A DNA stretch of 64,000 bases from Paraburkholderia graminis C4D1M (GTDB taxonomy: Bacteria > Pseudomonadota > Gammaproteobacteria > Burkholderiales > Burkholderiaceae): assembly GCF_000172415.1 (NCBI RefSeq), contig NZ_ABLD01000025.1, positions 1-64,000 of the forward strand, given 5' to 3'. The notes under the pieces are model-generated. The model was not told the DNA's origin. It saw only the letters and a program-made list of their open reading frames with translations, and made no database searches. Every line of letters starts with the position of its first letter. Within the stretch, counting starts at the first letter, position 1. The position numbers and the translations under genes were made by a program. Shown here piece by piece: positions 24,165-33,144 of this stretch.

Positions 24165-26900
24165 CTATCCACCGGTCTCTTCTCCGCCCACCTGCCCCCT
24201 GACGACTTGCGACATCACGCGTGCACGATCGATTTCCAGCGCGGTCTTCGCGTCGACGCGCCCGAACAGATCGAGCAGCGGCGCGACGAGGCCCGTCCAG
24301 CCGGTTTGGTGACTGGCTCCGAGGCCCGCGCCGTTGTCACCGTGAAAGTACTCGTAAAACGAAATCAGGTCGCGCCAGTGAGGATCGCTCTGGAATTTTT
24401 CCGTTCCGCCGTAGACCGGTCGTTTGCCTTCCGCATTGCGCAGAAACGTGCCGGTCAGACGACGAACAATCTCCTGCGCCACTTCGAAGAGCGTCATCTG
24501 CTGCCCGGAGCCGGTGGGGCATTCGACCTTGAAGTCATCGCCGAAAAAACTGTACAGGTTCACCAGCGCGCGGACGATCAGCAGGTTGACCGGCATCCAC
24601 ACCGGTCCGCGCCAGTTGGAATTGCCGCCGAACATGCCGGTATTCGATTCGGCCGGCAGGTATTGCACCTTGTACTCCTGTCCGCCGACGTTGATCGCAT
24701 AAGGATGTTCCAGGTGATACAGGGAGAGCGAACGGATGCCGTGCGGCCCGAGGAATTCGTTCTCGTCGAGCATATAGCGCAGCACCCGTTCCAGCTTGCG
24801 CCTGTTCAGAATGGACAGCAGCCTGCGCTGGTTATAGCCGATGAAGCCGGTGTCGGTCGGGGCAATCTGCGCGATCAATTCGGGGTAGCGTTTGCGAAAC
24901 TGCGCGATCAGCGCGGCGAGCCTGGGCATGCGCTCGAGAGAGTGCGCCTCGAACACCGTCGACGCGCACAGCGGCAGCAGCCCGACCAGCGACCTGATCT
25001 TCAGCCGCGTCGTCTTGCCGTCGGGCAGGCGCAGCAGATCATAGAAAAAGCCGTCCTGCTCGTCCCACATCTCGTCTTCGTGTTCGCCGCGTCGGTCCAT
25101 CGCATAGGCGATCCACATGAAATGCTGAACGAACTTGAAGGCGACCTCCTCGTAGAGCGGGTCGTACTCGGTCAGATTGATCGCCATCTCCAGCATGGTC
25201 TGGCAGTAAAACGCCATCCATGCGGTGCCGTCCGCCTGTTCTAGCGCCCCGCCCGTCGGCAGTTCCGCGCTGCGGTCGAACACGCCGATGTTGTCGAGAC
25301 CGAGAAAGCCGCCGGCGAATACATTGCGGCCCGAGGGGTCCTTGCGATTGACCCACCAGTTAAAGTTGAGCATCAGCCCCTGAAACGAGCGCTCCAGGAA
25401 ACGCGGGTCGGCTCGTCCCAGTTCTTTCTCATACTTGTACAGCCACAGCGTGGCGGCGGCGTGCACCGGCGGATTCACATCGCTGAAATTCCATTCGTAG
25501 GCGGGAATTTGCCCGCTCGGGTGCACGTACAGGCTGCGCAGCATCAGCAGCAACTGCTCCTTCGCGAAGTCGAAATCGACCTGCGCCAGCGCGATCGTGT
25601 GAAAGGCCAGGTCCCAGGCCGCGTACCACGGGTACTCCCACTTGTCCGGCATCGAGATCACGTCGGCGTTCAACATGTGAAACCACTCGGTATTGCGCAC
25701 ATCACGCCGCGCGGAGTCGAGCAAAGGATGGCTGCCATGCTCGCGAAGCCACAGTTCGAGATCGAAGTAATAGTACTGCTTGCCCCAGAGCATGCCTGCC
25801 AACGCCTGACGATGCACCCGGCGCTGGTCTTCGGACAGCGATCTGGGCGTAATGCGCTCGTAGAACTCGTTGGCATCGGCGAGGCGGCTATCGAAGATCT
25901 GCTCGAAGCCGCCGAAGGCGTCGTCGAGTCTGGATGGCGCAAGGCGCAAGCGGATGGTCGCGCTGCCGCCACCAGGCACCTCGCAGCTGTAATGGGCCGC
26001 TGCCTTGGTTCCGGTTCTCTCCGGATTCACCGCGTCGCGCTGTCCCGAGACAACGTACGCGTGGAACGCATCCTTGACGTAGCGCGACGCGTTGGACTGA
26101 TCCCACAGGCGCTGCGTATTGCTTTCGTTTTCGGTGAAAAGCGTCTCTGGTGCGCCTTCGCAGTGAAGCCAGTATTCGCCCAGATCGTGGTGCGCGGCCC
26201 GGATGACGCCAGCGCCCGCATCCTGCACGGACGGCTTGCGCTCGTCCTCGCCCCATGACCATGTATTGCGGAACCAGAGTGTCGGCAGAACGCGTAACGG
26301 TGCGGTCTCGGGTCCGCGGTTGTGCACGGTAATCCGCACGAGGATGTCTTCCGGAGCGGCCTTCGCGTATTCCACGAATACGTCGAAATAGCGGTCATCG
26401 TCGAAGATGCCGGTGTCCAGCAGTTCGTATTCCATCTCTTCGCGCGATCTTTGGCGATTCGTCTGGACGAGATCCCGGTACGGATATTCGCGCTGAGGAT
26501 ATTTATAAAGGTACTTCATGTACGAATGCGTGGGCGTGCTGTCGACATAGAAGTAATACTCCTTCACGTCCTCGCCATGATTGCCCTCACTGTTGGTGAG
26601 GCCGAACAGGCGCTCCTTCAAGATGGCGTCCTGCCCATTCCATAACGCCAGCGCAAAACACAGCCGCTGCTGATCGTCACACAATCCGCCTAGCCCGTCC
26701 TCGCCCCACCTGTAGGCGCGCGAACGCGCATGGTCATGGGTGAAGTAGTTCCACGCATCGCCGTTGTCACTGTAGTCTTCACGCACCGTGCCCCACTGCC
26801 GCTCGCTGATGTAGGGCCCCCACTTCTTCCACGGCACGTTCGTCTCGCGCGCATCGTTCAGGCGTGCTTGTTCGGCTACATCCACGATTGCAGGGCCCAT
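24165..26900 (-). CDS. Glycoside hydrolase family 63-like glucosidase
   Basis: 911 residues, cytoplasmic (no signal). Start ATG 26900 has GGAGG seven bases upstream. The N-terminal part (RLNDARETNVPWKKWGPYIS, QWGTVREDYSDNGDAWNYF) and the alpha/alpha-barrel half (FHMLNADVISMPDKWEYPWY, AAWDLAFHTIALAQVDFDFAKEQL, GMFGGNSNWRGPVWMPVNLL) are characteristic of bacterial GH63/mannosylglycerate-hydrolase-like enzymes (clan GH-G). Acidic residues in WDLAFH and in the late barrel are the probable catalytic pair. Substrates in the family include glucosylglycerate and alpha-glucosides; compatible-solute turnover would fit the osmoprotectant genes elsewhere in the window but is only inferred. Confidence 0.82.
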   Translation of the reverse strand: MGPAIVDVAEQARLNDARETNVPWKKWGPYISERQWGTVREDYSDNGDAWNYFTHDHARSRAYRWGEDGLGGLCDDQQRLCFALALWNGQDAILKERLFGLTNSEGNHGEDVKEYYFYVDSTPTHSYMKYLYKYPQREYPYRDLVQTNRQRSREEMEYELLDTGIFDDDRYFDVFVEYAKAAPEDILVRITVHNRGPETAPLRVLPTLWFRNTWSWGEDERKPSVQDAGAGVIRAAHHDLGEYWLHCEGAPETLFTENESNTQRLWDQSNASRYVKDAFHAYVVSGQRDAVNPERTGTKAAAHYSCEVPGGGSATIRLRLAPSRLDDAFGGFEQIFDSRLADANEFYERITPRSLSEDQRRVHRQALAGMLWGKQYYYFDLELWLREHGSHPLLDSARRDVRNTEWFHMLNADVISMPDKWEYPWYAAWDLAFHTIALAQVDFDFAKEQLLLMLRSLYVHPSGQIPAYEWNFSDVNPPVHAAATLWLYKYEKELGRADPRFLERSFQGLMLNFNWWVNRKDPSGRNVFAGGFLGLDNIGVFDRSAELPTGGALEQADGTAWMAFYCQTMLEMAINLTEYDPLYEEVAFKFVQHFMWIAYAMDRRGEHEDEMWDEQDGFFYDLLRLPDGKTTRLKIRSLVGLLPLCASTVFEAHSLERMPRLAALIAQFRKRYPELIAQIAPTDTGFIGYNQRRLLSILNRRKLERVLRYMLDENEFLGPHGIRSLSLYHLEHPYAINVGGQEYKVQYLPAESNTGMFGGNSNWRGPVWMPVNLLIVRALVNLYSFFGDDFKVECPTGSGQQMTLFEVAQEIVRRLTGTFLRNAEGKRPVYGGTEKFQSDPHWRDLISFYEYFHGDNGAGLGASHQTGWTGLVAPLLDLFGRVDAKTALEIDRARVMSQVVRGQVGGEETGG

Positions 26901-27380
26901 GTTTTCCTCCGGTACAGGTGAGCCGCGATGTGCTGATCGTGATGAAACAGAACAGCCAGACCGCTGCTGCTCACGCTACAACCTTCGAACCACCGCCGCC
27001 ATTGGACCTTAGTCCCATGCGCTCCGAGGAAACCGACGGTAAGCGGCCTTGCGAATGACTATTGGAAAAGCATCGATCCCGCCGACGTGGAACTGGTCCA
27101 GGTGCTCGCGCGTAGGTGCGGCTGCGAAGCGCGACGGGCACCTGGTGACACCGCCTGTCGTCGCGAACTCAGCCGCCAACTCAGCCGCCTCCGAAGGCAC
27201 TGGTATACTCACCTGTTCCGCATATCGATACCGCGACCGGCCGGTTCCCATACCGCAACCTGTCCCGGCGTGAACAAATGAGTCACGCCAGAATCGCATC
27301 CCCAAAACGCAACCATCGAAGGCCCGATTTTCCATATCGAGTTCCCTATCGTTGACGCATTACTCGGAGGAGTCAAAGAA
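26901..27380. other. Divergent promoter region between GH63 and acetyltransferase genes
   Basis: No gene recognised. It holds one tandem duplication of AACTCAGCCGCC (27165-27188). Promoters for both flanking divergent genes should be here, but no boxes stand out. Confidence 0.4.
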
Positions 27381-27941
27381 ATGGACCTCAGAAGTATTTT
27401 GAAAAGATCCAGCCTCAAGGGACTCCTTTATTCGCTAGTCAAACCGCGGACCATCCAATGTGCGGGACGACCCATAGTCGACGGATACTTTCCCGATTTC
27501 GCCGGCAAAGGACGCGTCACGCTCGGAGAGAATTGTTGCTTCCGCTCGTTTCGTCTTCGGCAGCAATTCACGGTGCTCCAGGATGCCGTACTCGAAGTCG
27601 GCGACAACGCACTATTCAACGACGGTGTCGTTTTATGCGCCGCGAAATCGATCAAGATCGGCCACTCCGTGAAGGTCGCGGACATGGTCTATATCTACGA
27701 CACGCACTTTCATCAGGTATGCCCGGATGAACCGCTAACCGAGGCATCGGTTTCAATCGGCAACAACGTGTGGATCGGTGCGAACTCGATGGTTCTGGCA
27801 GGCGCTTCTATCGGCGACCACAGTGTCATTGCGGCCGGATCGATTGTCACCGGCGCAATTCCTCCCAGGAGCCTCGCCGGCGGCATACCGGCACGCGTGA
27901 TCAAGACCTTCGAAGCGCCTGATGACTGGGTCCGCAGCTAG
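27381..27941 (+). CDS. Acyl/acetyltransferase of the left-handed beta-helix (hexapeptide) family
   Basis: 186 residues. GGAGGAG lies about ten bases before ATG 27381. Imperfect hexapeptide repeats run from about residue 40 (VTLGENCCF, AVLEVGDNALFNDGVVLC, SIKIGHSVKVADMVYIYD) to the classical LbH tail NNVWIGANSMVLAGASIGDHSVIAAGSIVTGAIPP and PARVIKTF. DTHFH supplies the usual catalytic histidine of CatB/NodL/WbbJ-like acetyltransferases. Likely modifies a surface sugar or free saccharide with acetyl-CoA. No polysaccharide operon is adjacent. Confidence 0.85.
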   Translation: MDLRSILKRSSLKGLLYSLVKPRTIQCAGRPIVDGYFPDFAGKGRVTLGENCCFRSFRLRQQFTVLQDAVLEVGDNALFNDGVVLCAAKSIKIGHSVKVADMVYIYDTHFHQVCPDEPLTEASVSIGNNVWIGANSMVLAGASIGDHSVIAAGSIVTGAIPPRSLAGGIPARVIKTFEAPDDWVRS

Positions 27942-27979
27942 ACTGACGTCGCGCCGCTGCGGCTTTCACAGCGCGGCTT

Positions 27980-28921
27980 TCACAGGCTCAACACGATGCG
28001 TCCCGACGTGCCCGCGTCGACGGCACGGTAAGCCGCGACGGCATCGTCGAGTGCATACGTTCTGGCGATCGCGGGCGCCTGATAACTGCCCTCCTCGAAC
28101 CCTGCGCGCAAGTCTTCGAGAATCCTGGCGGCCGCGGTGAGGTCCCGCTTGAGCGAATCGACACCCATTAGCCGGCTTTCATTGTGATAAAAATCGGCCA
28201 GGTCAAAGCTCACCTGACGACGATCCGTCGCCGAGATTTCGATCAGACGTCCACGCAGCGCGAGCATTTTGACGGCCGTTTCGAACATCGAGCCGCCCAC
28301 CGTATCGAACACGACGGATGCGCCGCCATCGCTCGCTGCACGCAACTGCGCGACGGTATCGCCGAGGCTGTCGACGGCGGCATCGACATACGGGTTCATG
28401 CGCGCGCCTCGCGTCACGCCAATCACCGTTGCCCCAATGCGCCGCGCGATCTGCGCCGCCGCGCCGCCTACGCCGCCCAGCCCGATGATCGCCACCGTGT
28501 CCGCGTTCGTGACCTGCGCCGCTTCGACTATCGCGCACCACGCGGTCACGAAGTTGACGCCGATCGCCGCCGCCTGTTCGTGCGACAGGTTGCCCGGCTT
28601 GCGACAAAGGCTCGCGACGGGCACCGCGATCTGCTCAGCGTGTGTGCCGTCATAGGTAAAGCCGGCATCGCCCGAGCCCCACACTTCCACGCCGAGCCAT
28701 TCCTGCGGGCCGTCGATAACGATGCCCGAATAGTCGCGCCCCGGCGTGCGCGGCAGCGTCGTCTGGCTCATTCGGCCGCCGACATTCTTTACGTCGCTCG
28801 GATTGATGGATGCCGCCCGCACCTGAACAATTGCGGTGTCTGCACCGGCCGAGGGCGCCGGAACTTCGTCGACGAACAAGACGTCCGGCTGACCGAACTG
28901 CGCAAATCTAAGTGCCTTCAT
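27980..28921 (-). CDS. Zinc-independent alcohol dehydrogenase / quinone oxidoreductase-like protein (MDR family)
   Basis: 313 residues. The GroES-like N-terminal half (VRAASINPSDVKNVGGRM, PRTPGRDYSGIVI) lacks structural zinc cysteines, and the Rossmann half has the NADPH-binding loop AIIGLGGVGGAAAQIARRIGA with a basic residue after the second strand. This matches the NADPH:quinone oxidoreductase branch of medium-chain dehydrogenases, which reduce quinones or enones. It follows a LysR gene by 44 bases on the same strand. Confidence 0.83.
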   Translation of the reverse strand: MKALRFAQFGQPDVLFVDEVPAPSAGADTAIVQVRAASINPSDVKNVGGRMSQTTLPRTPGRDYSGIVIDGPQEWLGVEVWGSGDAGFTYDGTHAEQIAVPVASLCRKPGNLSHEQAAAIGVNFVTAWCAIVEAAQVTNADTVAIIGLGGVGGAAAQIARRIGATVIGVTRGARMNPYVDAAVDSLGDTVAQLRAASDGGASVVFDTVGGSMFETAVKMLALRGRLIEISATDRRQVSFDLADFYHNESRLMGVDSLKRDLTAAARILEDLRAGFEEGSYQAPAIARTYALDDAVAAYRAVDAGTSGRIVLSL

Positions 28922-28965
28922 GATGACGGGAACGCTCCGATGGATGAGATGCCGTCAATGATGCA

Positions 28966-29889
28966 TCAACGCGGCGGCAACGCCCCAAAAAATCGCTCGA
29001 CCAGATCCGGTTTGTCGAGCTGAGCGATCCACCACTCCAACGCGCGGCCCATTTTGTCTTCGCGCCACGCGAGATAGCAATTTGTATATTCACGCACGCC
29101 CGCGACGCGTCGCGTCACGAGCTTGCCTTCGCTTATCGGGCCTTCCGCCACGCGATCGGGCAACATGCCGACAGCGATACCTTCGCACAGCGCTTCGACC
29201 TTGGCTGCGAGTGTGGGCACGACGATCACGCTCTGTCCGTCGTGCCTTGCGACCGATTGAGGCTGCAATTGCCGGGACGTGTCGCTTATCACGACGCCCC
29301 TGTATCGCGCGATTGCCGCGCTTTCCAGCGGCTGCGGCAAATCGGCAAGCGGATGGTCGGGCGCAACGACGAACACATGGCGAAGGGTGCCGATCGGCCG
29401 GGCTGCAATATTCGATGCATGCGGCGGCTCGCCGAATGCGCCCACCGCGAGATCGGCGCGCTGCGTCACCAGCGCGTCCCATACGCCGCCAAGCACCTCG
29501 GTCGAAAGGCGCAACTGCGTCACCATTCCAAGGTCATAAAAAGCACGAACATGCGGCCATAACGATGCGGACGGCAGAATCGCATCCAGACATATTCGCA
29601 ACTCGCTTTCCCAACCGCTCTGTATGCCCTTCGTTTTCGCTTCGAGATGCCGGGCGGCTGCCAGAAGCTGACGCCCTTCATCGATAAGAAAGCGCCCTGC
29701 CTCCGTGAGTTTCGCCCGTCTGCCGCTGCGGTCGAAAAGCTCGACCTGCATGTCGCTTTCCAGTTTTTGCACGAGGTACGTTAGCGACGAAGGAACGCGA
29801 TGCAACGTTTCCGCAGCTTCAGCGAACGTGCCCGTACGGTCGATCGCGTCCAGCACCTCCAGGACTTCAAACGAAATGCTTATCGGCAT
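28966..29889 (-). CDS. LysR-family transcriptional regulator
   Basis: 307 residues: LysR helix-turn-helix at the start (EVLDAIDRTGTFAEAAETLHRVPSSLTYLVQKLE) and a C-terminal co-inducer domain (LAVGAFGEPPHASNIAARPI, VEALCEGIAVGMLPDRVAEG). It ends with a Trp-rich segment (YLAWREDKMGRALEWWIAQL) that is usual in regulators of the YhaJ/DhaS-like branch. Placed directly upstream of the quinone-oxidoreductase-like gene on the same strand and likely to be its regulator. Confidence 0.87.
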   Translation of the reverse strand: MPISISFEVLEVLDAIDRTGTFAEAAETLHRVPSSLTYLVQKLESDMQVELFDRSGRRAKLTEAGRFLIDEGRQLLAAARHLEAKTKGIQSGWESELRICLDAILPSASLWPHVRAFYDLGMVTQLRLSTEVLGGVWDALVTQRADLAVGAFGEPPHASNIAARPIGTLRHVFVVAPDHPLADLPQPLESAAIARYRGVVISDTSRQLQPQSVARHDGQSVIVVPTLAAKVEALCEGIAVGMLPDRVAEGPISEGKLVTRRVAGVREYTNCYLAWREDKMGRALEWWIAQLDKPDLVERFFGALPPR

Positions 29890-30143
29890 AGGTATTCATG
29901 TGCTCAAGGTCTTGCAGGTAATGTGCAGCCGAATGTCGATTGCGTTCGTCGCTTGCTGAGGGGGCATAAGGTTCGTATCAATAGCCGGTCTTTGTCAAGG
30001 AAGGCCGCTCAAGCGGGCAAGCACAATCCATTCGCATACCGGTAATGCATGCGATGCCAGCGCGGTTAAACTGCGGACTCCAGCGCCGCTTTTCCGCGAT
30101 GCATTGCAATCACTATCACAACACTCAACGGAATTTGCGTCCC

Positions 30144-30803
30144 ATGCGTGTACTACTGGTTGAAGACGACGACCTGATCGGCTGCGGGGTCGAAGCGGGT
30201 CTGCGTCAGGCGGGTTTCACGGTCGACTGGGCGCGCGACGGCCATAAAGCCGGCCTCGCGCTGGACACCACGAGCTACGCGCTCGTCGTACTCGATCTCG
30301 GCCTGCCGCGCGTGTCCGGCATGGATCTGCTCAAGCGAATCCGCGACGCCGGCAACGACGTGCCCGTGCTTGTGCTGACGGCACGCGGCACGGTGGTAGA
30401 CCGCGTCAGCGGTCTGGAGGCCGGCGCGGACGATTACCTGGGCAAGCCCTTCGACCTCACGGAACTGACGGCCCGTTGCCGCGCCCTGCTTCGCCGCGCG
30501 CAAGGCCGCAGCGTCGAGCTGATCTGCTATGGCGATCTCACGGTGAACCCCGCGGCGCAAACGGCCCAGCTTGCCGGCACGCGGGTGCCGCTCACGTCGC
30601 GCGAATGGGCAATCCTGCTGCAATTGCTGACCAACCAGGGCATTCCGCAGTCGCGTTCGCGGCTCGAAGAAAGCCTGTATGGCTGGCAGCAGGAAATCGA
30701 AAGCAATGCAATCGAGGTGCACATCTCGAACCTTCGGAGAAAGCTTGGCGCAAAGCTCATACGAACCGTGCGCAATATCGGCTATGTGGTGGAGAAAGAG
30801 TAA
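30144..30803 (+). CDS. OmpR-family response regulator (QseB/PmrA-like)
   Basis: 219 residues. Receiver domain starts MRVLLVEDDDLIG with acidic pocket D8-D10, phosphoacceptor Asp51 in LVVLDLGLPRVSG, and the Thr and Lys switch residues in LTARG and YLGKPFDL. The C-terminal winged helix ends with NAIEVHISNLRRKL, IRTVRNIGYVV. ATG 30144 is used; upstream in-frame ATGs precede the receiver fold and have no support. The stop abuts the kinase start (TAAATG), so the pair is one operon. Confidence 0.9.
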   Translation: MRVLLVEDDDLIGCGVEAGLRQAGFTVDWARDGHKAGLALDTTSYALVVLDLGLPRVSGMDLLKRIRDAGNDVPVLVLTARGTVVDRVSGLEAGADDYLGKPFDLTELTARCRALLRRAQGRSVELICYGDLTVNPAAQTAQLAGTRVPLTSREWAILLQLLTNQGIPQSRSRLEESLYGWQQEIESNAIEVHISNLRRKLGAKLIRTVRNIGYVVEKE

Positions 30804-32240
30804 ATGAGCGCATCCATTCGCAGGCGGCTCATGCTGCTCGTGCTCGGCAGCATCGCGGCGGTCTGGGCGATTGCGCTTGCGTCGAGTTATCGTGAGGCCA
30901 CGCACGAAGTCGGCGAATGGGAAGAAGCGCGCCTCGCGGAAGTCGCGCAGGTGCTCGCGCTTCTCGATCGGGCCAACCTCGCCACGCTTGCCAACGCGCA
31001 CATCGACGTGCGCGAGGAAGAAAGAGGCGGCGCGACCAGTGCGAGCGAGAACGACGACGACGACTCGCTGCCGCGCGACGCGCTCTTTCAGGTGCGCACG
31101 CGCGACGGCGACGTGATTGCCGGCAGCCCTGCCCTGCGCGCGCTCGGTGCATGGGACCTGCCGCTGCCGGCGGTCACGGGCACGCAAGACGTCGTGCTAG
31201 GCGGTCAGACGTATCACTCGTTCACGCTGCGCGGCACGGCGCTGGGCCACACGGTACGCGTATTCGAGCAGGCCAATACGCGCAGCGATCTGGTCAGCGG
31301 AGTGGCGAGCCGTATCGCGCGCCCTGCCCTGATTGCGCTGCCGGTCCTCGCGTTGCTCGTGTGGTTCAGCATCGGCTGGAGCCTTGCGCCGCTGCGCGTG
31401 CTGTCGGATGCAATCCGCTCGCGACATATCAACCGCCTGGAGCCTGTCGAAATCGGCGACGCGCCGACCGAGGTGCGCCCGCTCGTCGACGCGCTCAATC
31501 TGCTGCTCTCGCGTCTGCACCATTCGCTCGAACGTGAACGCGCGTTTACCGCCGACGCCGCTCACGAACTGAAGACGCCGCTGGCCGCCATCAAGGTTCA
31601 GGCACAGGTTGCGCTCGCCGAGCCGGACCCGGCGCGGCAGCGACTCGCGATGGAGCGCGTCGTGCAAGGCGTGGATCGCAGCGCGCGGCTCGCCGAGCAA
31701 TTGCTGCTGCTCGCACGTCTGGACATGCATGAAAAACTGTCGAAGGCACCGCTCGCGCCTGGCGCGCTCGCCAAGGATGCCGTGCTGGCCAACGCCGGCA
31801 ACCTGCAGCAAAAAAACATGCGCGCGATGCTCGACTGCGACATGCAGGCCGAAATCAATGCGGAGCCTGTGCTGATCGGTATCCTGTTCGACAATTTAGT
31901 GGACAACGCAATCAAGTACGGAAGCGAGGGCGGCAACATCGAAATTGCGGTCAGGAGCATGAACGAGCCGCTCGATAATCGCGTTGTCGTGACCGTGCGC
32001 GACGACGGCCCCGGTGTGGCGTCGGCGGACGTCGCGCGTCTGACCAACCGGTTCTTTCGCGCCACCGGCAACCAGGCGACCGGCAGCGGTCTTGGCCTCT
32101 CGATTGTCGCGCGCATCGCGGAACACTTTGGCGCGACCGTGCGCTTCGGGCCCGGCCTCGAGAGCCGCGGACTCGCCGTGGAAGTATCGTTTCCCGCCTC
32201 TGGCGCCGCGCCTGACGAGCGACTGAAGGCCGCGGCCTAG
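30804..32240 (+). CDS. Two-component sensor histidine kinase (QseC-like)
   Basis: 478 residues. Membrane segment near residues 8-28, periplasmic domain to about 165 with an unusual acidic run (SENDDDDSL, about 81-89), second membrane segment (IALPVLALLVWFSIGWSL), HAMP linker, then the dimerisation box FTADAAHELKTPLAAIK with phospho-accepting His254. ATPase domain has the N-box DNLVDNAIKYG, G1 VRDDGPG and G2 GSGLGLSIVARIAEHFG. The DDDD run might bind cations, as in related sensors of metals or polymyxin; ligand not known. Translationally coupled to the regulator gene. Confidence 0.9.
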   Translation: MSASIRRRLMLLVLGSIAAVWAIALASSYREATHEVGEWEEARLAEVAQVLALLDRANLATLANAHIDVREEERGGATSASENDDDDSLPRDALFQVRTRDGDVIAGSPALRALGAWDLPLPAVTGTQDVVLGGQTYHSFTLRGTALGHTVRVFEQANTRSDLVSGVASRIARPALIALPVLALLVWFSIGWSLAPLRVLSDAIRSRHINRLEPVEIGDAPTEVRPLVDALNLLLSRLHHSLERERAFTADAAHELKTPLAAIKVQAQVALAEPDPARQRLAMERVVQGVDRSARLAEQLLLLARLDMHEKLSKAPLAPGALAKDAVLANAGNLQQKNMRAMLDCDMQAEINAEPVLIGILFDNLVDNAIKYGSEGGNIEIAVRSMNEPLDNRVVVTVRDDGPGVASADVARLTNRFFRATGNQATGSGLGLSIVARIAEHFGATVRFGPGLESRGLAVEVSFPASGAAPDERLKAAA

Positions 32241-32307
32241 CGGCAGTTCGTATCGCAGGCGACGCGGGTATCGGGCACGCGCAGAAGTACGGAGCTACTT
32301 TCCGCTA

Positions 32308-32997
32308 CTAGATGCCAGGCATCATCTGATACGGCTCGGTGTGATCTTCCACACGCTTGACGCCGGGTATGTTCTGCGCCGCCACGCGCACGGCATCCAC
32401 TGCGTCGGCCGACTGGAAAACGCCCCAAAGATGCACGACGCCGTCTGTCACCACGATATTGCGGCCGGCAAAGCCCCATCTGCGCCCCGCCAGTTCACCC
32501 ATGAGGACCGCGCGGATTTCGGCGTCCGAGAGCGTGGCGTCCGACACCGGTTCATCGGGCACGCTCGCGAGCGCCTGGACGAGATTGGCACGACTCACGA
32601 TGCCGACCACCTGTCCCCGTTCCGTCACAGGCACGCGTTTGACGTGCCGTGCTTCGAGAATGCCCGCAACTTCGCCAAGCGGCGTGTCAGGCTGCACAGT
32701 CACCACATCGGTCGTCATCACATCGCTCACCTTGGCCGCATGCGTCTTGACGTAATCGCGCGCCTCGTGCCTCGCGGACCAGAAATCGAGCCACGACGCG
32801 CGCCTGGTCTCGTCGGTTCCGATCTCGCTGCGGCGAAGCAGATCGCCTTCGCTGATGATGCCGACGATGCTGCCGTCCGTATCCAGCACTGGCGCGCCGC
32901 TGATGCCGTTATCGACAAACATCTTGGCGACCTGACGAATGGTCATGTCGGGCGTGGCCGAGACAACGGTGTGGGTCATGACATCGGATGCGCGCAT
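32308..32997 (-). CDS. Tandem CBS-domain protein with C-terminal BON domain
   Basis: 229 residues. ATG 32997 has AGGAGG eight bases upstream. CBS1 (RASDVMTHTVVSATPDMTIR to DGSIVGIISEGDLLRR), CBS2 (KVSDVMTTDVVTVQPDTPLG to RGQVVGIVSRANLVQAL) and a BON domain (NIVVTDGVVHLWGVFQSADA, IPGVKRVEDHTEPY). CBS pairs bind adenine nucleotides, and BON domains bind membranes or phospholipid. Such proteins are common beside universal stress and alcohol dehydrogenase genes in Burkholderia, as here, suggesting energy or hypoxia stress. Confidence 0.88.
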   Translation of the reverse strand: MRASDVMTHTVVSATPDMTIRQVAKMFVDNGISGAPVLDTDGSIVGIISEGDLLRRSEIGTDETRRASWLDFWSARHEARDYVKTHAAKVSDVMTTDVVTVQPDTPLGEVAGILEARHVKRVPVTERGQVVGIVSRANLVQALASVPDEPVSDATLSDAEIRAVLMGELAGRRWGFAGRNIVVTDGVVHLWGVFQSADAVDAVRVAAQNIPGVKRVEDHTEPYQMMPGI

Positions 32998-33144
32998 GGT
33001 AAGCCTCCTGAAGGTTGGGCGTTGAATCGAGGGGCAACGCGGCAAACCCCTGTGCTATTCAAGGTTAGGCGTGTGCGGCACCGTTCTGTTTGACGTGGAT
33101 CATGTCGGCGAGGCATGCATGCCGGCAGACGATTCAACGAGCCT

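Noticed and set aside
23589..25244. 551-codon open frame on the plus strand
   Set aside because: Most of it is antisense to the GH63 gene, and the part before 24165 has no motif.
27165..27188. Tandem 12-base duplication AACTCAGCCGCC
   Set aside because: Only two copies and no further structure; not a CRISPR or a regular repeat array.
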